Positions 8,324 through 18,307 of a stretch of DNA of 64,000 nucleotides are shown here, one piece after another; within the stretch, counting starts at the first letter, position 1, and each line of letters begins with the position of its first letter. Made by a program: the position numbers and the translations under genes. The notes below the pieces were generated by a model. That model ran no database searches. It saw nothing but the letters and a program-made list of their open reading frames with translations, and had not been told where the DNA came from. Source of the stretch: JASHUC01 sp963849095 (lineage in GTDB: Bacteria; Pseudomonadota; Gammaproteobacteria; Steroidobacterales; Steroidobacteraceae); NCBI GenBank assembly GCA_963849095.1, contig CAWKGA010000006.1, positions 62,001 through 126,000 of the forward strand, written 5' to 3'.

Positions 8324-8490
8324 CCGTCGCGCCTGGGGGGCCAAGCCAGGGTGCGGCGCAAGACTACCCGCTCGCGGGAGCGGAGAAGTGCGATCGGATG
8401 CTCCGGGGGTTCACTGTGCAGCCCTCGGCCGAGCTTCTCGACGTGTCTCCGTCTTCCGCCGGCAGCTGCTGCATCCGACTGGAGGCGACA

Positions 8491-10936
8491 ATGACTCTCG
8501 AGATCGCCCAGACACCCACGAACGCGCCCGAGACCGGCCACCGCGCCGCGCCGCCGGCCATCGCGCAACCCGAATTCCGCTTGACGCCGCCGGCCGCCGC
8601 GCGCACGCAGATGGGCGTCACCAAGCGCAACGGCACCCGCGAGCCGGTGGACGTGAGCAAGATCGTCCGCGCGGTGACCCGGTGCTGCGAGGGACTCTCG
8701 ACCGTCGATCCGATGCGCGTCGCGCTCAAGACCATCGCCGGCCTCTACGACGGGGCGACGACGCGCGAGCTCGATGAGCTCTCCATCCGCACGGCCGCCT
8801 CGTTCATGTTCGAGGAGCCCGAGTACTCGCGCCTCGCCGCGCGGCTGCTGAGCGGCTTCATCGACAAGGAGGTGCACGCGCTCGGGGTGTACTCCTTCTC
8901 CCAGTCGATCCGGCTGGGGTTCGATGTGGGTCTCATCAACGAGCGTGTCCTCGAGTTCGTCGAGGCGAACGCGCGCAAGCTCAACGACGCGGTCCATCCG
9001 GAGCGCACGCAGGAGTTCGAGTACTTCGGCCTGCGCACTCTCTACGACCGCTACCTGCTCCGCCATCCCACGCGCCGCCTGGTGCTCGAGAATCCCCAGC
9101 ACTTCTGGATGCGGATCGCCGTCGCGCTCAGCCAGACGGCGCAGGAGGCCGTCGAGCTGTACCAGCTGTTCTCCCATCTCGACTACATCCCGAGCTCGCC
9201 GACCCTGTTCAACGCCGGAACCCGCCACGAGCAGCTCTCGAGCTGCTTCCTCCTCGACTCGCCCGAGGACACCCTCGAGTCCATCTACGACCGATACAAG
9301 GATGTCGCGATGCTCTCGAAGTTCTCCGGGGGCATCGGCATCGCCTGGCACCGCGTGCGCTCGGAGGGCTCGCTCATCCGCGGCACGAACGGACTCTCGA
9401 ACGGTATCGTCCCCTGGCTGAAGACGCTCGACTCCTCGGTCGCCGCGGTCAACCAGGGCGGCAAGCGCAAGGGCGCGGCCTGCGTGTACCTCGAGCCGTG
9501 GCACGCCGACATCGAGGTGTTCCTCGAGCTGCGCGACAACACCGGCGATGACGCGCGCCGCACCCACCACCTGAATCTCGCCTACTGGATTCCGGACCTC
9601 TTCATGAAGCGCGTCGAGCAGGACGGCGCGTGGTCTCTGTTCGACCCCTACGACGTGCCCGACTTGCCGGACCTCTACGGCGAGGCGTTCGAGGCCGCGT
9701 ACGCGCAGGCCGAAGCGCAAGGCCTCGCCAAGCGGACGCTACCGGCCCGCGAGCTGTACGCTGCGCATGATGCGCACGCTCGCGCAGACCGGGAACGGCT
9801 GGATGACGTTCAAGGACAAATCCAATCGCGCCTGCAATCAGACCGCGAAGCCGGGCCGCAGTGGTCCACCTCTCGAACCTCTGCACGGAGATCCTGGAGG
9901 TGACGAGCGCTGGGGAGACCGCCGTCTGCAATCTCGGCTCGATCAACCTCGCCCGCCACGTGGGACGCGACGGCTTCGACTTCGAGAAGCTCGCGCACGC
10001 CGTGGAGATCGCCGTGCGCCAGCTCGACCGGGTGATCGACCTCAATTTCTACCCCATTCCGAGCGCGTGCGCCTCCAACATGCGCTGGCGGCCGGTCGGG
10101 CTCGGCGTCATGGGGCTGCAGGACGTGTTCTTCAGGCTGCGCCTGCCGTTCGACAGCGAGGAGGCGCAGCGGCTCTCGACACGGATCTCCGAGACGATCT
10201 ACTTCCACGCGCTCCGCGCCTCGCTCGAGTCTCGCGCGCGAGTTCGGCCCCCATGGCGCCTTTGCGGAGACGCGCGCGGCGCAGGGTGAGCTGCAGTTCG
10301 ACGCCTGGGGCGTCACACCCTGCCGAGACGCTGCCCTGGGACGACTTGAAGCGCGAAATTGCGGCTCATGGGCTGCGCAACAGCCTGCTCATCGCGATCG
10401 CCCCTACCGCGACCATCGCCTCCATCGCAGGCTGCTACGAGTGCATCGAGCCGCAGATCTCGAACCTGTTCAAGCGCGAGACCCTCTCGGGCGATTTCCT
10501 GCAGGTCAACCGCTACCTGGTCGAGGAGCTGAAGCAGCTCGGACTGTGGACCGCGGAGGTCCGCGACTCCATCAAGCTCGCCGACGGATCGGTGCAAGGC
10601 TTGCGCGAGCTTCCCGAGCCGCTCCGCGCCATCTATCGCACCGCCTGGGAGCTGCCGATGCGCAGTCTCATCGAGCTGGCCGCCGAGCGGGGCCCGTACA
10701 TCGATCAGAGCCAGTCGCTCAACCTCTTCATGGCGGCGCCCAACATGGGTCAGCTCTCCGCGATGTACATGTACGCCTGGAAGCGCGGCCTGAAGACCAC
10801 CTACTACCTGCGCTCGCGCCCGGCGACGCACATCACCAAGACGACGGTGACTCAGGGGCAGCAGGATGCGACATCCGGCGCCGACGCCGTCGCCTGCTCG
10901 CTCGAGAACCCCGAATCCTGTGAGGCCTGCCAATGA
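8491..10936 (+). pseudogene. nrdA: Ribonucleoside-diphosphate reductase, class Ia alpha subunit (frameshifted as sequenced)
   Basis: Catalytic subunit that reduces ribonucleotides to deoxyribonucleotides. The ATG at 8491 follows a GGAGG site. An N-terminal ATP-cone (VTKRNGTREPVDVSKIVRAV) precedes the catalytic barrel with SSCFLLD, GGIGIAWHRVRS, NLCTEILE and the C-terminal redox pair CEAC. Four phase changes break the frame near 9770 (extra C), 9857 (extra A), 10232 and 10312 (extra T); sequence between them is well conserved, and no premature stops are seen in the proper phases. The stop overlaps nrdB in ATGA. It is controlled by the cobalamin riboswitch upstream. Either a consensus error or a broken gene made dispensable by a class II enzyme could explain the breaks; I favour the former. 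Confidence 0.88.
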
Positions 10937-11950
10937 GCGCTTCCACGCCCAGCCTGCTCGACCCCGGCTTCGATTTGACGCTGCGCCCGATGCGCTATCC
11001 GCGCTTCTACGAGATGTATCGGTCGGCGATCAAGAACACCTGGACGGTCGAGGAGATCGACTTCCAGATCGACCTCGGGCACCTCCGGCAGCGCATGAGC
11101 GCCGCGGAGCGGCACCTGATCGAGCGCCTGGTCGCCTTCTTCGCGACCGGCGACTCCATCGTCGCCAACAATCTCGTCGTGAGCCTCTACCGCCACATCA
11201 ACGCGCCCGAGGCGCGGATGTACCTCTCGCGGCAGCTGTACGAGGAAGCGCTGCACATCCAGTTCTACCTGACGCTGCTCGATAACTACGTTCCGGACCC
11301 CGCCCGGCGGGCCCAGGCGTTCGCGGCCATCGAGAACATTCCCTCCATCCGCCGCAAGGCCCAGTTCTGCCAGCGCTGGACCGATGAGATGCTTGCGCTC
11401 GAGCGAATCGGCTCCGAGTCCGAGAAGCGCCGCTTCCTGCTCAACCTCACGCTGCTTCGCGAGCTGCATCGAGGGCCTGTTCTTCTTCGGCGCCTTCGCC
11501 TACGTCTACTTCCTGCGCTCGCGCGGCATGTTGCCGGGGCTTGCCGCGGGCACCAACTGGGTGTTCCGCGACGAGAGCGGACACATGGCTTTCGCCTTCG
11601 CGGTGCTGCAGGCGGTCCGGCGCGAGGAGCCTCACCTGTTCGACGACGCCTGGGCTGCCGAGGTCCGCGCCATGATCGAGGAGGCCGTCGACTGCGAGAC
11701 GCAGTTCGCCGACGACGTGCTCGCGGGCGGCGTCGTGGGCCTGACGCGCGTCGAGATGCGCCAATACCTCGAGTACGTCGCCGACCAGCGCCTCACGATG
11801 CTTCGGCTGCCGATCCGCTACGGCGCGCGCAATCCCTTCCCCTTCATGGAGCTGCAGGACGTCCAGGAGCTCACGAATTTCTTCGAGCGGCGCGTGTCGG
11901 CTTACCAGGTTGCGGTGCAGGGAGAGATCTGCTTCGACGCGGCGTTCTGA
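10933..11950 (+). pseudogene. nrdB: Ribonucleoside-diphosphate reductase, class Ia beta subunit (one frameshift)
   Basis: Radical-generating diiron subunit of class Ia reductase. Iron ligands and the radical tyrosine are visible: TGDSIVANN (Asp), EEALHIQFY (Glu, His and, four residues on, the Tyr), CIEGLFFFGAF (Glu) and RDESGHMAF (Glu, His). The C-terminus ends DAAF. A single phase change lies near 11460, between NLTL and ASCIEG. The gene overlaps nrdA by four bases and is followed directly by a DUF2905 gene. Keeping the tyrosine argues for a conventional Tyr-radical enzyme. Confidence 0.88.
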
Positions 11951-12151
11951 GTGGGCCGCTTTCTAATCTTGCTCGGCACGATATTCATCGTCGCCGGCCT
12001 TACCTGGCCGTGGATCAGGCGTCTGTCGCTGTTCAGCCTTCCCGGCGACATCGTCATCGATCGGCCGGGATTCAAGTTCTTCTTCCCCCTCACCACTCTG
12101 CTCATCGTGAGCCTGGTCCTGTCGATCCTCGCGTGGCTGTTCCGCCGCTGA
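11951..12151 (+). CDS. DUF2905 small membrane protein
   Basis: A 66-residue protein starting at GTG 11951 immediately after the nrdB stop. It has two hydrophobic segments (FLILLGTIFIVAGLTW and LTTLLIVSLVLSILAWLF) separated by the family signature LPGDIVIDRPGFKFFFP. Function is unknown. The tight spacing suggests transcription with nrdAB. Confidence 0.85.
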   Translation: MGRFLILLGTIFIVAGLTWPWIRRLSLFSLPGDIVIDRPGFKFFFPLTTLLIVSLVLSILAWLFRR

Positions 12152-12179
12152 CGGAGAAACTCATCGGAACAGGCCGCGG

Positions 12180-14357
12180 TCAGCGCGCGGATGACGCGTC
12201 CCTGGCGGAGCGTTCCTGCCGCTCAAGTGCGCGGGCCTGCTCGCCGACATAGGCACGGACGGCATCGGCCTCGCCAGGCGTGAGGAAACGGCTCCAGCTG
12301 ATCATGCCCCGCGCGGCGAGCGCACCGCCGAGCACGATGCCGCGCCACGATTCAGGTCGAGTGAGAAAGGCCGAGCGGCGCAGATCCGGGATGACGTTGC
12401 CAGAAAGCGTGCCGAACCCGTGGCAGCGGGCGCAGTACTCACCGTAATACCCGGCTCCCGCGGCGACCTGTGCGGGCGGCGCGATCGCCACCGGCGGATT
12501 GGCGGGCGGCGCGAACGGCGGGTCCGCAGGCAGGGTTGCCGTCCCGTGCAGCTTGAAGGCGATCAGCCGGCCGTACTGCGGGACGCGCGCGCGTGCGCCC
12601 ATGCTCTGATAGAAAGAGGCGCCCGAGGTCACCGCGACATACTGTTCCCCGCCGACGCTATAAGTGATCGGCCCGGCGGAGATCAGGTTGGGTGTCTTCC
12701 AACTCCACAGGCGCTGGCCGTCATCCGCGCGATACGCATCGAATTCGCCGAGCAGGCCGGAGCGGCCGCGGCCCTGGAAGACGAGGCCGCCGGCGGTGGC
12801 CAGCACACCGCCGCCGTCGGCGCTGTCAGCAGCGCGCCATGCCGCGGTCTGCGTGACGGGGTTCCAGGCGAGCAGGTAGGAGCGCGGTTCGCTGGCCGGA
12901 GTTGGAGTGCTGCGGGCCGCACTCGCCGTAACGCTGCGCAGGCTCGCACCCAGCACGATCCCGAGGTGGGCCACGCCGGGGACAAACGTGAAACTGGGAG
13001 TCGCCAGGTAGTAGCTCGAGTTTTCCGTGGCCGCCAGATACAGCAGTCCCGTGCGCGGGCTGAAGGCGATGGGCTGCCACACATGTGAGCCGCCGGCACC
13101 GGGAATTCCGGTCCAGGGCTTCTCGCCGTAGAGCGCAGCAGCGACGATGTTCGGGCGGCCCGTCTTCGGATCGACACCGCGCGCCCAGTTCAGTCCCGGG
13201 ATGTAGGGCTTGGCGGACAGGAGCTTCCCGGTCCTGCGGTCGATGACGTAGCAGATCCCGTTCTTGGGGGTGTGCAGCAGGACCTTGCGCAGGCGCCCGC
13301 CGATTTTCAGCTCGACGAGCGCAATGTCGGAGACCGAGTCGTAATCCCAACGCTCCTCGGGCGTCTCCTGGTAGTGCCAGCGATAGCGGCCGGTGTCGGC
13401 ATCGACCGCGACGATGGACGAGAGGAAGAGGTTGTCGCCCTTGCCCTCGGATCGAAAATTCTCGTTCCACGGGTAGCCGTTGCCGGTGGCCAGGTACAGC
13501 TGATTGAAATCGGGATCGTAGACGATGGCGTTCCAGACATTGCCACCGCCGCCGTACTTCCACCAATCGCCGTGCCAGGTCGGTAGCGCGATCTTCTTGA
13601 GCGGCCCGTCGGAGGGCTGGCCGTCCTCGTGTCCCGGCTCGCCGGGCACGGTGTAAAACCGCCACAGGAGCTTGCCGGTCGCGGCGTCGTACGCACTGAC
13701 GTAGCCGCGGCCGCCGAAGTCGGAACCGGAATTGCCGATGAAGATCTTGCCGCGCGCGGCGCGCGGCGCGCCGGTGATGGCGTAGACCTCGCTGGGCTTG
13801 AAGGTGCGGACGCTCCAGAGGGGCTTGCCCGTCGCGGCATCGAGCGCGATGAGTCGTCCGTCGAGCGTGCCGACGTAGACCTTGCCTTCGTAGACGGCCA
13901 CGCCTCGGTTGACGACGCCGCAGCAGGTGGCGACCGCCGCCGGTCCCGGCACGTTCGGATCGTAGCGCCAGATTTCCCGCCCGGTGCGGGCATCGAGCGC
14001 GTAGACCTTGCTCCACGCGGTGGAGACGTACATCACGCCATCGACGACCAGCGGAGTCGATTCCTGACCCCGCGTGGTGTCGAAGTCGAAGGACCAGGCT
14101 GGCCCGAGCTGCCTCACGGTGGAGGTGTTGATCTGGTCGAGCGCGGAGTAGCGCCGCTCATCCCAGGTGCCGCCGTAGGTGAGCCAGTCCTGCGGCTCCC
14201 GCGCCGCGTTCAAGAGCCTCGCGTCGTCGACGTTGCCGAAGCGCTGAGGCCGGGCCGAAGGCGTGGGACCGGCGACATCGACCTGAGCCGCCGCCGGGCC
14301 GACACACAGCAGCGCCGCAACGGTGAGCGTCGCGCGGACCCATCGGTTCTGCCGCAT
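12180..14357 (-). CDS. PQQ-dependent quinohaemoprotein alcohol dehydrogenase with lanthanide-type active site
   Basis: A 725-residue periplasmic enzyme that oxidises alcohols with PQQ and passes electrons to a built-in cytochrome c. It has a signal peptide (residues 1-25), an eight-bladed propeller with blade motifs such as YALDARTGREIWRYD, the vicinal disulfide pair ATCCGVV near residue 144, and a C-terminal haem site CARCH. The active-site stretch reads RWDYDSVSD near residue 337: an Asp two residues after the catalytic Asp is the signature of lanthanide-dependent XoxF and PedH enzymes. The usual metal-binding Glu of GAE is replaced by Asp (GNSGSDFGGRG). Its ATG overlaps the stop of the upstream PLP enzyme by one base. 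Confidence 0.88.
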   Translation of the reverse strand: MRQNRWVRATLTVAALLCVGPAAAQVDVAGPTPSARPQRFGNVDDARLLNAAREPQDWLTYGGTWDERRYSALDQINTSTVRQLGPAWSFDFDTTRGQESTPLVVDGVMYVSTAWSKVYALDARTGREIWRYDPNVPGPAAVATCCGVVNRGVAVYEGKVYVGTLDGRLIALDAATGKPLWSVRTFKPSEVYAITGAPRAARGKIFIGNSGSDFGGRGYVSAYDAATGKLLWRFYTVPGEPGHEDGQPSDGPLKKIALPTWHGDWWKYGGGGNVWNAIVYDPDFNQLYLATGNGYPWNENFRSEGKGDNLFLSSIVAVDADTGRYRWHYQETPEERWDYDSVSDIALVELKIGGRLRKVLLHTPKNGICYVIDRRTGKLLSAKPYIPGLNWARGVDPKTGRPNIVAAALYGEKPWTGIPGAGGSHVWQPIAFSPRTGLLYLAATENSSYYLATPSFTFVPGVAHLGIVLGASLRSVTASAARSTPTPASEPRSYLLAWNPVTQTAAWRAADSADGGGVLATAGGLVFQGRGRSGLLGEFDAYRADDGQRLWSWKTPNLISAGPITYSVGGEQYVAVTSGASFYQSMGARARVPQYGRLIAFKLHGTATLPADPPFAPPANPPVAIAPPAQVAAGAGYYGEYCARCHGFGTLSGNVIPDLRRSAFLTRPESWRGIVLGGALAARGMISWSRFLTPGEADAVRAYVGEQARALERQERSARDASSAR

Positions 14358-15529
14358 CAGATTCCCGCCTTCGCGAGCGCCTGCGCCACGTCGTCCGCCA
14401 GATCGTCCGGGTCCTCGAGCCCGATGGACAGCCGTACCGTGCCTGGCGTGATCGCCGATAGACGCGCCTGCTCCGCCGTCAGGTCCCCGCCGCTCATCAT
14501 CTGGGGAGCGACCACCAGCGACTCCGTCGAGCCGAGGCTCGGCGTGAGGGCGAACAGCTCGAGCGCATCGACGAAGTGCGCCGCGGCCTGCGGACCACCG
14601 CGAAGATCGAACGCGACGATGGTGCCGAAATCCTGCATCTGTGCCCGCGCCAGCGCGTGCTGCGGATGGGAGGCGAGTCCCGGATAGTGCACACGCTCCA
14701 CCGCCGAATGCGCGGCGAGAAGCTCCGCGATGCGCTGTGCCGCCGCGCTCTGCGCGCGGTAGCGCACGAAGTAGGTCTTCAGTCCACGCTGGATGAGGAA
14801 TGCCGCGTGCGGATCGAGCACGCCGCCCAGAACGCCGAAGTCTGCGCGGAGGCTGCGGATCATGTCGTTCTGCGCGATCACCGCGCCTCCCATCACGTCG
14901 CCCGCGCCGGAGGCGTACTTCGTGAGACTGTGAACGAACACGTCGATGTCGTACTCACCGTGCTGATGCAAGCCGGCGAAGGTGTTGTCGAGCACCGTGA
15001 GCGCGCCGTGGGCGCGCGCCAGGCGCGTGAGCGCCGCGATGTCGGCGACCTTGGTGATCGGGTTGGTCGGGCTCTCGAACAAGACGAGCCGGGTGCGCTG
15101 CGCGCCAAGCACTCGCTCCACCCCGGCGATATCCTCGATCGACAACATCGTGTGCGTAACGCCGAACCGGCCGAGGAGCCGGCGGATGAGATAGCGCGTA
15201 GGATTGTAGGTCTCGACGAAGCACACGATGTGATCGCCTTGATGGGTGAGCGCAAGCAGCACGTGCGCGATGGCGGCGACGCCGGAGCCTGTCGCGAGGC
15301 AATCCTCCCGGCCCTGCAGCTCGGCGAGTGTCTGCTCCAGCTGGCGCGTCGTCGGATTCGACGCGCGAGTGTAGAAGAACCCGCGCCGCTCGCCGTGCAG
15401 ATACTCGAGCGTTTGCTCGAGGCTCTCGAACTCGAACTTCACCGTCTGATAGATCGGCGCGACGACCGGATGGTTGTCCGGCGCCAGGTCCACCCTGGGC
15501 GGGTGGTTCACTCGGGTTTCTTTTTTCAT
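14357..15529 (-). CDS. PLP-dependent cystathionine gamma-synthase/lyase family enzyme
   Basis: A 390-residue trans-sulfuration-family enzyme. Family marks include APIYQTVKFEFES, YTRASNPTTRQLE, ATGSGVAAIAHVL, the PLP-binding TVLDNTFAG and the lysine of HSLTKYASGAGDVMGG, and a C-terminal SLGSTESLVVAP plus RLSIGLEDPDDLADD. It would act on homoserine esters, cystathionine or methionine; which one is not decidable here. The ATG at 15529 overlaps the stop of the aminotransferase upstream (ATGA), and its own stop overlaps the PQQ dehydrogenase start. Pairing with a methionine aminotransferase suggests methionine or sulfur amino acid turnover. Confidence 0.85.
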   Translation of the reverse strand: MKKETRVNHPPRVDLAPDNHPVVAPIYQTVKFEFESLEQTLEYLHGERRGFFYTRASNPTTRQLEQTLAELQGREDCLATGSGVAAIAHVLLALTHQGDHIVCFVETYNPTRYLIRRLLGRFGVTHTMLSIEDIAGVERVLGAQRTRLVLFESPTNPITKVADIAALTRLARAHGALTVLDNTFAGLHQHGEYDIDVFVHSLTKYASGAGDVMGGAVIAQNDMIRSLRADFGVLGGVLDPHAAFLIQRGLKTYFVRYRAQSAAAQRIAELLAAHSAVERVHYPGLASHPQHALARAQMQDFGTIVAFDLRGGPQAAAHFVDALELFALTPSLGSTESLVVAPQMMSGGDLTAEQARLSAITPGTVRLSIGLEDPDDLADDVAQALAKAGI

Positions 15530-16698
15530 GGCGTGCGACCGCCGCGGCGCGCGAGCCGCCCGGCGAACGCGCCGAGCCGCTCGGCTGCTCCATCGAGCGT
15601 CTCGTCGCGCTTGGCGATGCAAAGTCTCACCACGGTGAGCGGCGGAGGATACTCGTAGAACGGCGACAGCGGAATGGTCGCGACGCCCGCCTCGGTCAGC
15701 AGCCGCTCCGCAAATGCGAGGTCCCCGGGCGGGGCGAGCTCGCCGAAGTCGAGCAGCTGGAAGAACGTGCCTCGAGCCGGCGGCAGCGCAAGGCCGGAGC
15801 CGGCGAGAGCCGCACGCAGCCGGTCGCGCTTCGCCTGGAAGAATGCGGCGAGGCCGTCCCCGATGTCCGGCTTCTCGGTGAGGTAGGCTGCGATCGCGTG
15901 CTGGAGCGGATGCGCGATGCTGAACGTGTTGAACTGGTGCACCTTGCGCAGCTCGGCGGTGAGCGACGGCGGCGCGACGGCGTAGCCGACTCGCAGGCCC
16001 GTCGCGTGGAGCGTCTTACCGAAGGAGAACACGGCGAAGCTCCGCTCCGCGAGCTCCCGGTGCCGGACCACGGAAACATGCTTGCGCCCGTCATACACCA
16101 CGTGCTCGTACACCTCGTCGGACAGCACCAGGATATCGCGGCCGCGGAGAGCGGACGCGAGCTGCTCGAGGTCCTCGGCCGTGATCGTCGTGCAAGCCGG
16201 GTTGTGCGGGCTGTTGATGATCACGAGGCGGGTGCGCTCGCTCAAGCAGCGCCGCACCCGGTCCCAGTCGTATGCGAAGTCCGGTGGAGTGAGCGGCAGG
16301 CGGACGCAACGCGCGCCGGCGAGCCGCACCGCAGGCTCGTAGGAATCGTAAGCGGGGTCGAAGGCGATGACCTCATCCCCGCTCCCGGCGACCGCCTGGA
16401 TGGCCGAGTAGATCGCCTCGGTCGCACCGAGCGTGACGGTGATCTCGGACTCGGGGTCCACCTTGCGGCGGTAGCTGCGGAAGAGCTTCTCGGCGATCCG
16501 CTCCCTGAGCGGCATTGACCCCTCCATCGGAGCGTACTGGTTGTGGCCCTCGCTCATCGCCGCTGCGACGAGCTCGGTGATCCGCGGATCGATGGGGTAG
16601 TCCGGGAAGCCCTGGCCGAGGTTGAGCGCGCCGAGCTCGCGCGCGCGGCGCGACATGACCGTGAAGACGGTCGTGCCGACATCCGGGAGCTTGCTCAC
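15526..16698 (-). CDS. Methionine aminotransferase, YbdL-like
   Basis: A 390-residue class I/II PLP aminotransferase. I choose the GTG at 16698 because it gives the family N-terminus SKLPDVGTTVFTVMSRRARE, followed by GALNLGQGFPDYP. Other marks are NQYAPMEGSMPLRE, VTLGATEAIYSAI, INSPHNPACTTIT, LSDEVYEHVVYDG, the PLP lysine in FSFGKTLHATGLRVGY, and the C-terminal arginine in VVRLCIAKRDETLD. YbdL-type enzymes deaminate methionine and aromatic amino acids. It follows the glucokinase gene by ten bases and overlaps the next gene by four. Confidence 0.85.
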   Translation of the reverse strand: MSKLPDVGTTVFTVMSRRARELGALNLGQGFPDYPIDPRITELVAAAMSEGHNQYAPMEGSMPLRERIAEKLFRSYRRKVDPESEITVTLGATEAIYSAIQAVAGSGDEVIAFDPAYDSYEPAVRLAGARCVRLPLTPPDFAYDWDRVRRCLSERTRLVIINSPHNPACTTITAEDLEQLASALRGRDILVLSDEVYEHVVYDGRKHVSVVRHRELAERSFAVFSFGKTLHATGLRVGYAVAPPSLTAELRKVHQFNTFSIAHPLQHAIAAYLTEKPDIGDGLAAFFQAKRDRLRAALAGSGLALPPARGTFFQLLDFGELAPPGDLAFAERLLTEAGVATIPLSPFYEYPPPLTVVRLCIAKRDETLDGAAERLGAFAGRLARRGGRTP

Positions 16699-16708
16699 GC
16701 GCGCCGCC

Positions 16709-17446
16709 CTACCCGGCCGCGGCGAGCGCCGCGCCGACGACGCCCGCCTGGCCAGTGAAGCGCGCCGGTCGGATCTCGGCCTCGGCACGGAGGAGCGGTG
16801 CGAATACGGCGAAATGCTCCGTGACCGCGCCGCCGAGGATGAAGAGGTCGGGCCACAGGAGCGCCTCCATCCGAGCGAGATACTCGTTGACGCGCGCGCA
16901 CCACGCGCCCCAGTCGAGATTGAGCGCCGTCCGCACGTGCGCCGACGACCACTTCTCAGCGTCCATGCCGCGCATCTCCAGGTGTCCGAGCTCGGTGTTC
17001 GGATAGAGCCTCCCCTCGATGAACAGCGCCGAGCCGATGCCCGTTCCGAGAGTGAGCATGACGATCGGCCCCGGCACTCCGCGCCCCGCGCCCCAGCGCA
17101 CCTCCGCGATACCGGCCGCATCGGCGTCGTTGAGGAACACGATCGGGCGCCCGAGCGCACGTGACGCGAGCGCCGCTCCGTCGGCGCCGATCCAGGCCGA
17201 GGCGACGTTCGCAGCCGTGCGCACCTTGCCGTTCTTGACGACGCTCGGAAAACACAGGCCCACGGGACCCACCGACGGCAACCGCGCGGCGAGCCCCGCA
17301 ATGATCGGCATCAGAGCGTCCGGCGTCGACGGCACCGGGGTTGGCGCGGAGAGAAGCTCGCTCACGAGCTCGCCGCTCGCCACGTCCACGAGCCCGGCCT
17401 TGACCGAGGACCCGCCGACATCCACTCCGAGGAGTATGTGCGCCAT
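16709..17446 (-). CDS. ppgK: ROK-family polyphosphate glucokinase (PpgK-like)
   Basis: A 245-residue sugar kinase. The phosphate-binding start GVDVGGSSVKAGLVD, the substrate motif FLNDADAAGIAE, the TLGTGIGSALFIEGRLYPN loop and TELGHLEMRGMDAE are those of strictly polyphosphate- or ATP-using glucokinases of the ROK family. The conserved zinc-type cysteines of other ROK kinases are absent, as usual in PpgK. The start at 17446 is 12 bases after potI, so this carbon-metabolism gene appears to ride on the polyamine operon. The phosphate donor is inferred from family resemblance. Confidence 0.83.
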   Translation of the reverse strand: MAHILLGVDVGGSSVKAGLVDVASGELVSELLSAPTPVPSTPDALMPIIAGLAARLPSVGPVGLCFPSVVKNGKVRTAANVASAWIGADGAALASRALGRPIVFLNDADAAGIAEVRWGAGRGVPGPIVMLTLGTGIGSALFIEGRLYPNTELGHLEMRGMDAEKWSSAHVRTALNLDWGAWCARVNEYLARMEALLWPDLFILGGAVTEHFAVFAPLLRAEAEIRPARFTGQAGVVGAALAAAG

Positions 17447-17458
17447 GTTCGGATGAGC

Positions 17459-18307
17459 TCACGGTTGGGACGCGGCGGCAAGCTGCACGTCGCGCTCCCG
17501 CCGCCTCTCGCGGTAGCGCAGCAGCAACGCGGCCGTCCCGATCCCGATCGAGACCACGAGCACCATGAGCGTCGCGAGCGCGTTCACGTCCGGGCTCACC
17601 CCGAGACGCACCTTGGAGAAGATGACCATCGGAAGAGTGCTCGATCCGGGGCCCGCGACGAACTGCGAGACGACGAGGTCGTCCCAGGATAGCGTGAAGG
17701 CAAGCAGCCACCCCGACACGATCGCCGGAGCGATGAGCGGCAAGCTAATCCGCCTGAACACGGCCGCCGGGGGTGCACCGAGGTCCATCGCCGCCTCTTC
17801 GAGGGACTCGTCGAATCCCGCGAGGCGGGACTGTACCACCACCGCGACGTAAGCCATGCAGAACGTGGTATGGGCAAGCGTGATCGTCACCGCGCCGGTG
17901 CCCCGCGGCCAGCCGATCGTTTGCTCGAGCGCGACGAACAGCAGCAGGAGCGCGAGTCCCATGATGACCTCGGGCATCACGATCGGAGCCGTGGTCATGC
18001 CGGCGAGCAGCGTCCGCCCCCGGAACGGGCCGTGGCGCACGAGGGCGACCCCGGCGAGTGTCCCGAGCACGGCCGCGGCCGTCGCCGCGGCGAGCGCAAT
18101 GCGGACCGAGAGCCAGGCCGCGGTGAGGATCTCCCCGTTCGTGAGGAGCGCCACGTACCATTTGAGCGTCGGGGAGTGCGCGGCGTCCCACACGGTCACG
18201 AGCCGGGAATTGTTGAACGAGAAGACGACGAGCGACAGGATAGGCGCGTAGAGGAACACGAGCCCGCCCCCGAGCATCGCGCGCGAGAACCGGCCCGGCG
18301 CTCTCAC
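17459..18307 (-). CDS. potI: Putrescine/spermidine ABC transporter permease PotI-like
   Basis: An inner-membrane permease of about 282 residues with six predicted helices and the binding-protein-dependent transport loop EEAAMDLGAPPAAVFRRISLP. The GTG at 18307 overlaps the potH stop (GTGA) and gives a length like E. coli PotI; an upstream in-frame ATG at 18349 would overlap potH more. It pairs with PotH to form the channel of the putrescine importer. The specificity comes from the linked PotF and Puu genes. Confidence 0.88.
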   Translation of the reverse strand: MRAPGRFSRAMLGGGLVFLYAPILSLVVFSFNNSRLVTVWDAAHSPTLKWYVALLTNGEILTAAWLSVRIALAAATAAAVLGTLAGVALVRHGPFRGRTLLAGMTTAPIVMPEVIMGLALLLLFVALEQTIGWPRGTGAVTITLAHTTFCMAYVAVVVQSRLAGFDESLEEAAMDLGAPPAAVFRRISLPLIAPAIVSGWLLAFTLSWDDLVVSQFVAGPGSSTLPMVIFSKVRLGVSPDVNALATLMVLVVSIGIGTAALLLRYRERRRERDVQLAAASQP

